Source: Alphaproteobacteria bacterium (lineage in GTDB: Bacteria > Pseudomonadota > Alphaproteobacteria > Caulobacterales > Caulobacteraceae). Taken from it: a DNA stretch of 11,091 bases. Shown one piece after another: positions 1 through 6,436 of the stretch. Position 1 is the stretch's first letter. Each line of letters starts with the position of its first letter. The position numbers and the translations under genes are program-made. The stretch covers positions 1 to 11,091 of the forward strand of contig JAHINZ010000013.1 of NCBI GenBank assembly GCA_018895795.1. The letters are read 5' to 3'. Under the pieces are notes generated by a model that did no database searches, had not been told where the DNA came from, and saw nothing but the letters and a program-made list of their open reading frames with translations.

Positions 1-1323
1 GGCGGCCTCTATGTGCCGGACGTCTGGCCTGAGATGACCCGCGAGGAGATCGCGGCGCTGGCGGGCCAGCCCTATCACCGCGTCGCCGCCGAGATCCTCA
101 GCCGGTTCACCGGCCACGACATCCCCCGCGATGCGCTGGAGGACATGTGTGAGGAGGCCTATTCGACCTTCACCCACGCGGCGACCTGCCCGGTGAAGCA
201 GCTGTCGCCCGGCCTGTTTCTCGTCGAACTGTTCCACGGCCCGTCGCTGGCCTTCAAGGACGTGGCGATGCAGCTGCTCGGGCGGCTGTACGACTATGCT
301 CTCGCCCGCCACGGCCGGACCATGACCGTGGTCTGCGCCACCTCCGGCGACACCGGCGGCGCGGCCGTCGAGGCTTTCCGGGGCCGCAAGAACGCCCGCA
401 TCGTGGCCCTGTTTCCCGAGGGCCGGATCAGCGAGGTCCAGCGCCGGTTCATGACCACGGCGACCGACGACAATGTCGCCTGCGTCTCGATCCAGGGCTC
501 GTTTGACGACTGCCAGGCGATCGTCAAGGCGGCCTTCCAGGACGACCAGTTCCGCCACGCGGTCGACCTGTCGGGCGTCAACTCGATCAACTGGGCGCGG
601 ATCGCCGCCCAGAGCGTCTATTATTTCACCGCCGCCGTCGCCTTGGGCGCGCCCGAACGGGCGGTGGCCTTCGTGGTCCCCACCGGCAATTTCGGCGACG
701 CCTATGCCGCCTTCGTGGCCAGCAAGATGGGGCTGCCGATCGCCCAGATCGTCTGCGCCACCAATTCCAACGACATCCTGGCCCGCACCTTCGAGGACGG
801 CCTCTACGCCAAGGGGTCGGTGTCGGCGACCCAGAGCCCGGCCATGGACATCCAGGTGGCCAGCAATTTCGAGCGGCTATATTTCGAGGCCGTGCGCCAC
901 GACGGGGTCGAGACCGGCCGGGCGTTCCGGGGCTTCGCCGACAGCGGCCTGATCGACATCCCGCCCAGCGCCTTCGCCTTGATGCGCGAGCTGTTCCGCG
1001 GCGTGGCGGTCAGCGAGGCCGACACCGCCAAGACCATGCTCTCGACCCTCAACGAGACCGGCGAGGTGATCGACCCGCACACCGCCGTCGGCGTGGCGGC
1101 GGCGGCCCATGTGCAGCTGGACGATCCGACCACCCCGGTGGTGGTGCTGTCCACCGCCCACCCGGCCAAGTTCCCCGAAGCGGTTCTGGCCGCCTGCGGC
1201 CTGACCCCGGCGACGCCGCGCGCCACCCCCGACCTGTCGAAGAAGCCCGAGCGCTTCGAGCGCCTTCCGGCCAGCGGCGAGACGGTGAAAGCCTTCGTGC
1301 GCACCTTCGCGGCCACCTCGTGA
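1..1323 (+). CDS. thrC: Threonine synthase, 5'-truncated by window edge
   Basis: PLP-dependent enzyme that converts O-phospho-L-homoserine to L-threonine, the last step of threonine synthesis in the cytoplasm. The reading frame is open from base 1, where it reads GGLYVPDVWPEM. This is the usual threonine synthase N-terminal signature, which normally lies about 25-30 residues in, so the real start is upstream. The GTG at 13 lies inside that conserved stretch and is not the start. Visible hallmarks are the PLP lysine motif SLAFKDVAM (Lys at codon 86 of the window), the substrate/phosphate loop ATSGDTGGAA, the PTGNFGD glycine loop that cradles the cofactor phosphate, and a C-terminal STAHPAKFPEAV motif. 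About 440 codons are present, close to full length for the long bacterial form. Its TGA stop overlaps the GTG start of the next gene (GTGA), which suggests translational coupling. Family assignment is secure. Confidence 0.96.
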   Translation, partial: GGLYVPDVWPEMTREEIAALAGQPYHRVAAEILSRFTGHDIPRDALEDMCEEAYSTFTHAATCPVKQLSPGLFLVELFHGPSLAFKDVAMQLLGRLYDYALARHGRTMTVVCATSGDTGGAAVEAFRGRKNARIVALFPEGRISEVQRRFMTTATDDNVACVSIQGSFDDCQAIVKAAFQDDQFRHAVDLSGVNSINWARIAAQSVYYFTAAVALGAPERAVAFVVPTGNFGDAYAAFVASKMGLPIAQIVCATNSNDILARTFEDGLYAKGSVSATQSPAMDIQVASNFERLYFEAVRHDGVETGRAFRGFADSGLIDIPPSAFALMRELFRGVAVSEADTAKTMLSTLNETGEVIDPHTAVGVAAAAHVQLDDPTTPVVVLSTAHPAKFPEAVLAACGLTPATPRATPDLSKKPERFERLPASGETVKAFVRTFAATS

Positions 1324-2591
1324 GCGCCACGCTCACCACCCTTTCCAACGGCGTCCGGGTCGTTTGCGACCCCATGCCGGGCCTCGAGACCCTGGCGCTC
1401 AGCGTGGTGGCCGGCCGCGGGGCCGCCGACGAGGATCTGGCCCGCTCGGGCTGGTCGCACCTGCTCGAGCACATGGTGTTCAAGGGGGCTGGGGCCCGCT
1501 CGTCGCGCGACATCGTCGAGGTGATCGAAAGCCAGGGCGGCCAACTCAACGCCGCCACCGGCTATGAGCGCACCAGTTTCCAGGTCCGGGCCCTGAAGGG
1601 CGGGCTGGATCTGGGCATGGACGTCATCGCCGACCTGCTGCTGCGCCCCACCCTCGACGCGGCCGACTTGACCCGCGAGAAGCAGGTGGTGCTGCAGGAG
1701 ATCGCCGAGGCCGCCGACGCGCCCGACGACTATGTCTTTGACCTGATCCAGCGGGCGGCCTGGGGCGAGCACCCGGTGGCCCGCCCGATCCTCGGCTCGG
1801 TCGAGACGGTCAACGCCGCCACCCCTGCCGGTCTTTCGGACTGGCGGGCGGCGATCTACGCGCCCGACCGTCTGGTGATCAGCGCCACCGGCGCGGTGAG
1901 CGAGGGCGAACTGCTGGCCGCCGCCGAACGCGCCTTTGGCGGCGCCCCGGCCCGCGCCGTCATTCCCGAACCCCAGGCCGCGCCGTTCGTGGGCGGCCAC
2001 GAGGGCGAGGTCCGCAAGCTGGAGCAGTCGCATCTGGTGTTCATGCTGCCGGCCTGCGGCGCGCGCGAGCGCGACTATTTCGCCCTGCGGATCTTCGCCG
2101 AGTGCCTGGGCGGCGGGATGTCGTCACGCCTGTTCCAGGAAGCCCGCGAGAAACGCGGCCTGGCCTATAATATCGACGCCTATTCCGACACCTATGCCGA
2201 TCACGGGGCGCTGGGCATCTATGCCGGCTGCGCGGCGGGCAACGCCGTGGAGACCGCCAAGGTCTGCGCCGAGCAGCTGGTCGCCCTGGCCCGCAAGATC
2301 GAGCCGGCCGAGCTGGCCCGCGCCAAGGCCCAGCTGAAGGCCCACATGTTCATGGCCCGCGAACAGCCGTTGTCGCGCGCCGAACAGGCCGCCGGCCAGG
2401 TGCTGTTGTTTGACCGGCTGTATCCGCCGGCCGAGCTGGCGGCCGAGGTCGAGGCCGTCACCCCCGCCGAGGTGGCGCGGCTGGGCCAACGCCTGCTGGA
2501 CTCCCGTCGTTGCGCCACCGCGATCCTGGGCGCCAAGTCGGCCTTGAAAGCCGGCGCGGCGTTCGAGAAAGCCTTGTTCGGGGTCGGCTGA
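1320..2591 (+). CDS. M16B zinc metallopeptidase (mitochondrial processing peptidase-like)
   Basis: 423-aa pitrilysin-family peptidase of the short (M16B) type, related to the beta subunit of mitochondrial processing peptidase. The zinc site is intact: the inverted HxxEH motif is H47-L-L-E50-H51 (HLLEHMVFKG), and the third ligand is E127, 76 residues after H51 as in the family. The C-terminal half carries the M16 signature around SSRLFQEAREKRGLAYNIDAY. No signal peptide is visible, so it is probably cytoplasmic; the substrate is unknown but members degrade or process short peptides. The GTG start overlaps the thrC stop by 4 nt, and the next gene starts 8 nt after its TGA, so it sits inside a tight cluster. 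Pairing with thrC says nothing obvious about function. Family call is firm; substrate is not known. Confidence 0.93.
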   Translation: MSATLTTLSNGVRVVCDPMPGLETLALSVVAGRGAADEDLARSGWSHLLEHMVFKGAGARSSRDIVEVIESQGGQLNAATGYERTSFQVRALKGGLDLGMDVIADLLLRPTLDAADLTREKQVVLQEIAEAADAPDDYVFDLIQRAAWGEHPVARPILGSVETVNAATPAGLSDWRAAIYAPDRLVISATGAVSEGELLAAAERAFGGAPARAVIPEPQAAPFVGGHEGEVRKLEQSHLVFMLPACGARERDYFALRIFAECLGGGMSSRLFQEAREKRGLAYNIDAYSDTYADHGALGIYAGCAAGNAVETAKVCAEQLVALARKIEPAELARAKAQLKAHMFMAREQPLSRAEQAAGQVLLFDRLYPPAELAAEVEAVTPAEVARLGQRLLDSRRCATAILGAKSALKAGAAFEKALFGVG

Positions 2592-2594
2592 GGA
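2590..2594 (+). promoter_or_regulatory. Ribosome binding site deciding the rimJ-like start
   Basis: GAGGA overlaps the stop codon of the peptidase gene and lies 5 nt before the GTG at 2600. It supports GTG 2600 over the in-frame ATG at 2510, which lies inside the upstream gene. Confidence 0.5.
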
Positions 2595-2599
2595 TCGTC

Positions 2600-3178
2600 G
2601 TGCCGAGCTTTGCGCAACTCTTCCGGTCACGACCCGGCCTGAAGCTGCAAGGCCAGGCGGTCTATCTGCGGCCGCCGCGCGCGGCCGATCACCGCGCCTG
2701 GGCCGAGCTGCGAAGCGCGTCCCGCCCGTTTCTCGAGCCCTGGGAGCCGACCTGGGCCGAGAACGACCTGGGTCGCGGCGCCTTTCGCGCCCGACTGGGG
2801 GCCTATGAGCGCGAGCTGGAGACCGGCGAGGCCTGTCCGTGTTTCGTGTTTCGCAAGGCCGACGACGCCCTGATCGGCGCGGTGCGGCTGTTCCACGTCC
2901 GCCGCGGGGTCTCTCAGAGCGGGACCATCGGCTATTGGGTGGGCCAGCCCTATGCGCGACAGGGCCTGATGAGCGACGCCGTGGCGACCATGATCCGCTT
3001 CGCGTTCACCGGCCTGGGCCTTCATCGCCTGGAGGCCGCCTGCATGCCGGAAAACGCCGCCTCGGCCGCTCTTCTGCTGAAATGCGGGTTTTTGGAGGAG
3101 GGTTACGCCCCGGCTTATTTGAAAATTAACGGCGAGTGGCGAGATCATCGTCTGTTCGGACTTGTCGCGCGATCCTAG
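2600..3178 (+). CDS. rimJ: RimJ/RimL-family GNAT N-acetyltransferase
   Basis: 192-aa GNAT protein expected to transfer acetyl from acetyl-CoA to a protein alpha-amino group; E. coli RimJ acetylates the N-terminus of ribosomal protein S5. RimJ-type landmarks in order: LRPPRAADHRAW near the N-terminus, FLEPWEP (residues 44-50), the acetyl-CoA pyrophosphate loop ARQGLM (119-124), then HRLEAACMPENAASAALLLK (142-161), followed by GFLEEGYA (163-170) and GEWRDHRLF (178-186). The last stretch closely resembles E. coli RimJ, which reads DGQWRDH there. GTG 2600 is chosen because it follows a good Shine-Dalgarno sequence and gives a normal-length protein; starting at ATG 2510 would add 30 residues translated out of frame from the peptidase gene. 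It belongs to the same probable transcript as thrC and the peptidase. The actual target could be a protein other than S5. Confidence 0.88.
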   Translation: MPSFAQLFRSRPGLKLQGQAVYLRPPRAADHRAWAELRSASRPFLEPWEPTWAENDLGRGAFRARLGAYERELETGEACPCFVFRKADDALIGAVRLFHVRRGVSQSGTIGYWVGQPYARQGLMSDAVATMIRFAFTGLGLHRLEAACMPENAASAALLLKCGFLEEGYAPAYLKINGEWRDHRLFGLVARS

Positions 3179-3213
3179 CGCGGGGCCCGGACACAAGACG
3201 CCCAGAGTGGCGT

Positions 3214-3217
3214 GGGA
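3214..3217 (+). promoter_or_regulatory. Ribosome binding site for pdeA
   Basis: GGGA lies 6 nt before ATG 3224. The alternative GTG at 3212 has no comparable purine-rich stretch at the right distance, so the ATG is preferred. Confidence 0.4.
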
Positions 3218-3223
3218 TCGAGT

Positions 3224-4891
3224 ATGTCGTTTCGGAGCACCGACCGTAAGATCTGGGATGCGACGGCCACGCTGGAAGCGCTGGGCGCGGCCGAGGTCGC
3301 CCTGTGGGTCTGGGAGCCCGAAGCCGATCGCCTGAGGATCAACGGTTCGGCGCGGTCCCTGGGCCTGGGCCTGCTGGCGCCGGAATGCTCGTCCGCCGCC
3401 TTCCGGGCCCTGGCCCTGCCGCAGGACCGCGCCCAGGCCGAGGAAGTGCTCAGATTTCGTCAGCCCGGCTCCGAAGTCGTCGCCCGCCTGCGCATGCGCG
3501 GCGGCGAAGCCTGCATCTGGCGCGGGGTCTGGCTGGAAGAGGGCGTGCGCGCCGCCGGCGTGGTCGCGCCCGAGGTCAAGTTCGCCGCCTCCGGTCGCTG
3601 TGAGCTGACCGGACTGCTGGATCGCAAGAGTTTCATCGCCCGAGCCCGCGAGCGCCTGGCTCGGGACGGCGTGCATGAGCTGGTGGTCGCCGATGTCGAT
3701 CGCCTGCGCCGCCTGAACGAGGCCCTGGGTCACGAACGGGCCGACCTGGTCCTGGCCGCCCTGGGCTCGCGTCTGGCCGCCGCCTTCCCCGAGGGCTCGA
3801 TCCTGGGCCGGATCGGCGAGGACGAGTTCGCCGTGCTATGCGAGCCGCTGGGCTTCGAGCCGGCCGAGATCCTGCGCAACGCGCTGGAACGGCCGTTGCG
3901 GGTCGCTGGTTTCGATATCCATCCCACCCTGTCGATCGGGGCGGTGTCGGCCGAAGGCGGCGAGGACGCCCCCGAGGCCACCGAACTTCTGCGGCGCGCC
4001 GAACTGGCCGTCGAGGCCGCCTCCTCGGGCGGTCGCGGCGGGGCCGCCGCCTATGGCCGCTCGATGGAGAGCGACGGCCTCTCGCGCCTGGCTCTCGAGG
4101 CCGACCTGCGCGGCGCCATCGCCCGCGGCGAGATCACCCCCTATTTCCAGCCGGTCGTACGGCTGTCGACCGGCGCGCTGTCGGGCTTCGAGGCCCTGGC
4201 CCGCTGGCTGCACCCGCGCCGGGGCATGCTGCCGCCCGACGAGTTCCTCCCGCTGATCGAGGAAATGGGCCTGATGAGCGAACTGGGCGAGCACATGATG
4301 CGCACCGCCGGCGCGCAGCTGGGCGCCTGGCGTCGCAGCCATCCGGCCGTCGGCGCCCTGACCGTCAGCGTCAATCTGTCGACCGGCGAGATCGATCGAC
4401 CCGGCTTGGTGCATGACGTGGCCCAGGTGCTGAAGATCAACAACCTGCCGCGCGGCGCGCTGAAGCTGGAAGTCACCGAAAGCGACATCATGCGCGACCC
4501 CGAGCGGGCCGCCGTGATCCTGCGCACCCTGCGCGACGCCGGCGCCGGCCTGGCGCTGGACGATTTCGGCACCGGCTTCTCGTCGCTGCAATATCTGACC
4601 CGCCTGCCGTTCGACACGCTGAAGATCGACCGCTATTTCGTCCGCACGATGGGCGGCAATCCCGGCTCGGCCAAGATCGTCCGCTCGGTGGTCAAGCTGG
4701 GCCAGGACCTGGACCTGGAAGTGGTGGCCGAGGGCGTCGAGAACGCCGAAATGGCCCGCGCTCTGCAGGATCTGGGCTGCGACTACGGCCAGGGCTTCGG
4801 CTATGCGCCGGCCCTGTCGCCGCAGGAGGCCGAGGTCTATCTCAATGAGGCCTATGTGGACGGCGCCGCGCCGGTGAAGGCGCGGGGGTAA
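3224..4891 (+). CDS. pdeA: Cyclic-di-GMP phosphodiesterase PdeA (PAS-like/GEDEF/EAL)
   Basis: 555-aa cytoplasmic enzyme that hydrolyses c-di-GMP to pGpG. Residues 1 to ~125 form a PAS-like sensory region (LWVWEPEADRLRING). A degenerate GGDEF domain follows, with GEDEF at 198-202 and no RxxD inhibitory site before it. The EAL domain looks catalytically complete: E323-A-L, the NLSTGEI asparagine, TESD, D446-D447-FGTG, K467-I-D469 and E503 of VAEGVE. In Caulobacter crescentus PdeA (CC3396) a GEDEF domain binds GTP and activates the EAL domain, and a C-terminal Arg-Gly is needed for CpdR-assisted ClpXP degradation at the swarmer-to-stalked transition. This protein ends KARG, which together with architecture and length supports the name. 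ATG 3224 is preferred because GGGA lies 6 nt upstream; an in-frame GTG at 3212 would add four residues. It lies 45 nt after the acetyltransferase gene, so it may be co-transcribed or have its own promoter. Confidence 0.9.
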   Translation: MSFRSTDRKIWDATATLEALGAAEVALWVWEPEADRLRINGSARSLGLGLLAPECSSAAFRALALPQDRAQAEEVLRFRQPGSEVVARLRMRGGEACIWRGVWLEEGVRAAGVVAPEVKFAASGRCELTGLLDRKSFIARARERLARDGVHELVVADVDRLRRLNEALGHERADLVLAALGSRLAAAFPEGSILGRIGEDEFAVLCEPLGFEPAEILRNALERPLRVAGFDIHPTLSIGAVSAEGGEDAPEATELLRRAELAVEAASSGGRGGAAAYGRSMESDGLSRLALEADLRGAIARGEITPYFQPVVRLSTGALSGFEALARWLHPRRGMLPPDEFLPLIEEMGLMSELGEHMMRTAGAQLGAWRRSHPAVGALTVSVNLSTGEIDRPGLVHDVAQVLKINNLPRGALKLEVTESDIMRDPERAAVILRTLRDAGAGLALDDFGTGFSSLQYLTRLPFDTLKIDRYFVRTMGGNPGSAKIVRSVVKLGQDLDLEVVAEGVENAEMARALQDLGCDYGQGFGYAPALSPQEAEVYLNEAYVDGAAPVKARG

Positions 4892-4904
4892 AGTCCTCAA
4901 GATC

Positions 4905-4945
4905 CTCCCCCTCCGGGGGAGGTGGCCCGAAGGGCCGGAGGGGGC
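4905..4945 (+). repeat. Palindromic intergenic repeat, unit A
   Basis: A 41-nt unit built of CTCCCCC, a perfect 8-bp hairpin (arms 4904-4911 and 4915-4922, 3-nt loop), a second hairpin GGCCC-GAA-GGGCC (4924-4936), and a closing GAGGGGGC. CCCCCTCC (4907-4914) can alternatively pair with GGAGGGGG (4937-4944), enclosing the whole unit. It begins 13 nt after the pdeA stop and may form a transcript-end structure, though no U-tract follows. Confidence 0.85.
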
Positions 4946-4966
4946 AGCTCGGCCTCAGCCGCATTA

Positions 4967-5007
4967 GCCCCCTCAGTCGCTCCGCGACAGCTCCCCCAAA
5001 GGGGGAG
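4967..5007 (-). repeat. Palindromic intergenic repeat, unit B (inverted copy)
   Basis: Read on the minus strand this 41-nt unit matches unit A in plan: CTCCCCC-TTT-GGGGGAG, then a middle stem GTCGC-loop-GCGAC, then GAGGGGGC. The plus-strand stems are GCTCCCCC/GGGGGAGC (4990-4997, 5001-5008) and GTCGC/GCGAC (4976-4980, 4984-4988). The tails of A and B (GAGGGGGC 4938-4945 and GCCCCCTC 4967-4974) are perfectly complementary over 8 bp. It ends 12 nt short of the yqgE stop codon, so for yqgE transcripts it would be the first 3' structure. Confidence 0.85.
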
Positions 5008-5019
5008 CAGCGATCACGC

Positions 5020-5604
5020 CTAAGCCCGCCCCGCCTGGGTCGACAGGTGATCCGCCGAGATCCCCAGCTTGGCCAGGGCCCGGGTCCATTTGTGTTCGTG
5101 GTCGTCGTCGAACAGCAGATCCTCGTCGGCGTCGCAGATCAGCCAGATATTGTCGCGCAGCTCCCGCTCCAGCTGGCCTGGGCCCCAGCCGGCATAGCCC
5201 AGGGCCAGGATCGCCCGGCGCGGATGGCGGGTGTGGCTGCCCATGGCGTCCAGCACATCGCGGGTGGCGGTCAGGCCCAGCCCGTCCGCCAGCGGCAAGG
5301 TCGAGTCGGGGGAGTTGAAGTCATCCGTGTGCAGGACAAAGCCGCGTTCCAGCTCGACGGGCCCGCCCACCAACACCAGATTGGTCTGGGTCTTGATCTC
5401 CGAGCGCACGCCCAGCTTGTCGAGCAGCTCGAACACAGTCAGGCCCTCGACCGGCCGATTGACGGTGATGGCCATCGCCTGGTCGGCGTCGTGGGCGCAC
5501 ATATAGAGGACGGCGCGCTCGAAGCGCTCATCCTCGATGCCCGGCATGGCCACCAACAGGCGGCCGGCCAGGAAATCCGCCTCGTCATGCGTGTCGCGGT
5601 CCAT
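5020..5604 (-). CDS. YqgE/AlgH family protein
   Basis: 194-aa soluble protein of the conserved UPF0301 (YqgE/AlgH, DUF179) family. No biochemical activity is established for the family; in Pseudomonas the homologue was named AlgH for an effect on alginate production. Family blocks are all present: FLAGRLLVAMPGIEDERFER (residues 11-30), then a CAHD and AITVNRPV block, VLVGGPVELERGFVLH, and GYAGWGPGQLERELRDNIWL. The protein is full length for the family. The start is ATG at 5604-5602; no strong Shine-Dalgarno sequence is seen upstream of it, but the N-terminus MDRDTHDEADFLAG is family-like. It converges on pdeA and is transcribed divergently from the peroxiredoxin gene. Some homologues are annotated as transcriptional regulators, but nothing here shows a DNA-binding motif. 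Confidence 0.93.
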   Translation of the reverse strand: MDRDTHDEADFLAGRLLVAMPGIEDERFERAVLYMCAHDADQAMAITVNRPVEGLTVFELLDKLGVRSEIKTQTNLVLVGGPVELERGFVLHTDDFNSPDSTLPLADGLGLTATRDVLDAMGSHTRHPRRAILALGYAGWGPGQLERELRDNIWLICDADEDLLFDDDHEHKWTRALAKLGISADHLSTQAGRA

Positions 5605-5824
5605 ACCGACAGGATCAGGGCGGAAGACGACGGTTTCAAGTCGAACCCGCGCCGAAGCCGATCTTCACCGTCGGAATCTGATCAAGAGGCCGCGAAAGCC
5701 GCGCTTGGCCCGCGCCGCGCGGGCCGGCGTGCATGGTCGGTGGCCGCTTTGCACCTTCATGCTCTTGGCGCGTTGTCTTGCGACCTCTATTTGACATCCA
5801 CCCTCAACGAACAGGACCAAGCCC
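5605..5824. promoter_or_regulatory. Divergent intergenic region, yqgE / peroxiredoxin
   Basis: 220 nt with no convincing gene must hold the promoters of both flanking genes. A TTGACA hexamer at 5791-5796 resembles a -35 box toward the peroxiredoxin gene, but a matching -10 is not obvious in the 28 nt left before the ATG. There is one GANTC site (GAATC 5674-5678), the target of the CcrM cell-cycle methylase in Caulobacter relatives. A perfect 8-bp palindrome lies at 5707-5725. I see no classical OxyR site by eye. Confidence 0.4.
5707..5725. repeat. Perfect GC-rich inverted repeat in divergent promoter region
   Basis: GGCCCGCG (5707-5714), CCG, CGCGGGCC (5718-5725): 8-bp perfect arms around a 3-nt centre. 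It could be an operator, a transcript hairpin in the peroxiredoxin leader, or chance in GC-rich DNA. Confidence 0.5.
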
Positions 5825-6307
5825 ATGACGATCAAGGTTGGCGACACGCTTCCAGCGGCCACTTTCATGACCAGCACGGCCGAAGGGCCCGCGCCGATCA
5901 CCTCCGACGCGCTGTTCAAGGGCAAGACCGTGGCCCTGTTCGCCGTGCCCGGCGCCTTCACCCCGACCTGCTCGGCCAAGCACCTGCCGGGCTTCAAGGA
6001 TCACGCCGCGGAATTTAAAGCCAAGGGCGTCGACACCATCGCCTGCGTCTCGGTCAACGACCTGTTCGTGATGAAGGCCTGGGGCAAGGACCAGGGCATC
6101 ACCGACGAGGTTCTGCTGCTGGCCGACGGCAACGGCGATTTCACCCGCGCCATCGGCCTGGAATTTGACGGCTCCAAGTTCGGCATGGGCTCGCGCTCGC
6201 AGCGCTATTCTCTGATCGCCAAGGACGGCGTTGTCACCACGCTGAACGTCGAAGAGGGCGGTGACTTCAAGGTCTCGTCGGCCGACTACATGCTGGGTCA
6301 GCTGTAG
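5825..6307 (+). CDS. Peroxiredoxin, type II / Prx5-like, probably glutaredoxin- or thioredoxin-dependent
   Basis: 160-aa thiol peroxidase that reduces hydrogen peroxide and alkyl hydroperoxides in the cytoplasm. The active-site block is VPGAFTPTCSAKHLPGF with peroxidatic Cys49; Thr46 and Arg127 (GSRSQRYSL) complete the expected Pro/Thr/Cys/Arg active site. A second cysteine, Cys74 (TIACVSVN), lies 25 residues later, the same spacing as C51/C76 of plant type II peroxiredoxins; the C-terminal resolving cysteine of human PRDX5 is absent. The length is normal for a stand-alone protein without a fused glutaredoxin domain. ATG 5825 follows AGGA (5813-5816) by 8 nt. The gene is monocistronic in this view: divergent from yqgE and convergent with the acyl-CoA dehydrogenase gene. 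The electron donor is not encoded nearby. Confidence 0.94.
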   Translation: MTIKVGDTLPAATFMTSTAEGPAPITSDALFKGKTVALFAVPGAFTPTCSAKHLPGFKDHAAEFKAKGVDTIACVSVNDLFVMKAWGKDQGITDEVLLLADGNGDFTRAIGLEFDGSKFGMGSRSQRYSLIAKDGVVTTLNVEEGGDFKVSSADYMLGQL

Positions 6308-6320
6308 GGTCAGACCTCTC

Positions 6321-6360
6321 GCCCCCTCCGCGCTGCGCGCTCCTCCCCCGTAGGGGGAAG
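6321..6360 (-). repeat. Palindromic intergenic repeat, unit C
   Basis: A 40-nt unit starting 13 nt after the peroxiredoxin stop. On the minus strand it reads CTTCCCCC-TAC-GGGGGAGG, a middle stem CGCG-CAG-CGCG (plus-strand arms 6329-6332 and 6336-6339), then GGAGGGGGC. It has the same plan as units A, B and D but a different middle stem. Confidence 0.82.
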
Positions 6361-6380
6361 ATGAACCGCGCCGACCTCCT

Positions 6381-6426
6381 CTTCCCCCTCCGGGGGAGGA
6401 GGGTCGCGAAGCGGCCCGGAGGGGGC
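6381..6426 (+). repeat. Palindromic intergenic repeat, unit D
   Basis: A 46-nt unit with head hairpin CTTCCCCC-TCC-GGGGGAGG (6381-6399, one T-G pair), a middle hairpin GGGTCGC-GAA-GCGGCCC (6401-6417, one T-G pair), and tail GGAGGGGGC. CCCCCTCC (6384-6391) can also pair with GGAGGGGG (6418-6425). It lies 10 nt beyond the stop of the acyl-CoA dehydrogenase gene. Units C and D face each other with their CTTCCCCC heads, the reverse of the A/B arrangement. Confidence 0.82.
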
Positions 6427-6436
6427 CAGTGTTTCC

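Noticed and set aside
13..15. GTG as the thrC start codon
   Set aside because: The frame is open upstream to base 1 and the preceding codons (GGLY) belong to the conserved threonine synthase N-terminal motif, so the gene is cut by the window edge.
804..2033. 409-codon minus-strand open frame
   Set aside because: Antisense to thrC and the peptidase, both unmistakable; composition is typical of the antisense shadow of GC-rich coding DNA and no family is recognisable.
2510..2599. ATG 2510 as the start of the RimJ-like gene
   Set aside because: It overlaps the peptidase gene by 82 nt and the extra 30 residues are an out-of-frame reading of that gene; GTG 2600 has a good Shine-Dalgarno sequence.
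2627..3733. 368-codon minus-strand open frame
   Set aside because: Covers rimJ and the start of pdeA on the opposite strand; Gln/Gly/Ala-rich with no domain.
4892..5019. CRISPR array or IS end as explanation for the G/C repeats
   Set aside because: Only paired inverted units of about 41 nt, no regular direct repeats with spacers, no transposase and no target duplication seen.
5791..5796. TTGACA as a full sigma-70 promoter for the peroxiredoxin gene
   Set aside because: No acceptable -10 hexamer 16-18 nt downstream; kept only as a note on the intergenic region.
5047..6018. 323-codon plus-strand open frame spanning the yqgE/peroxiredoxin interval
   Set aside because: Overlaps two well-supported genes; the 220-nt interval alone gives no recognisable product on either strand.
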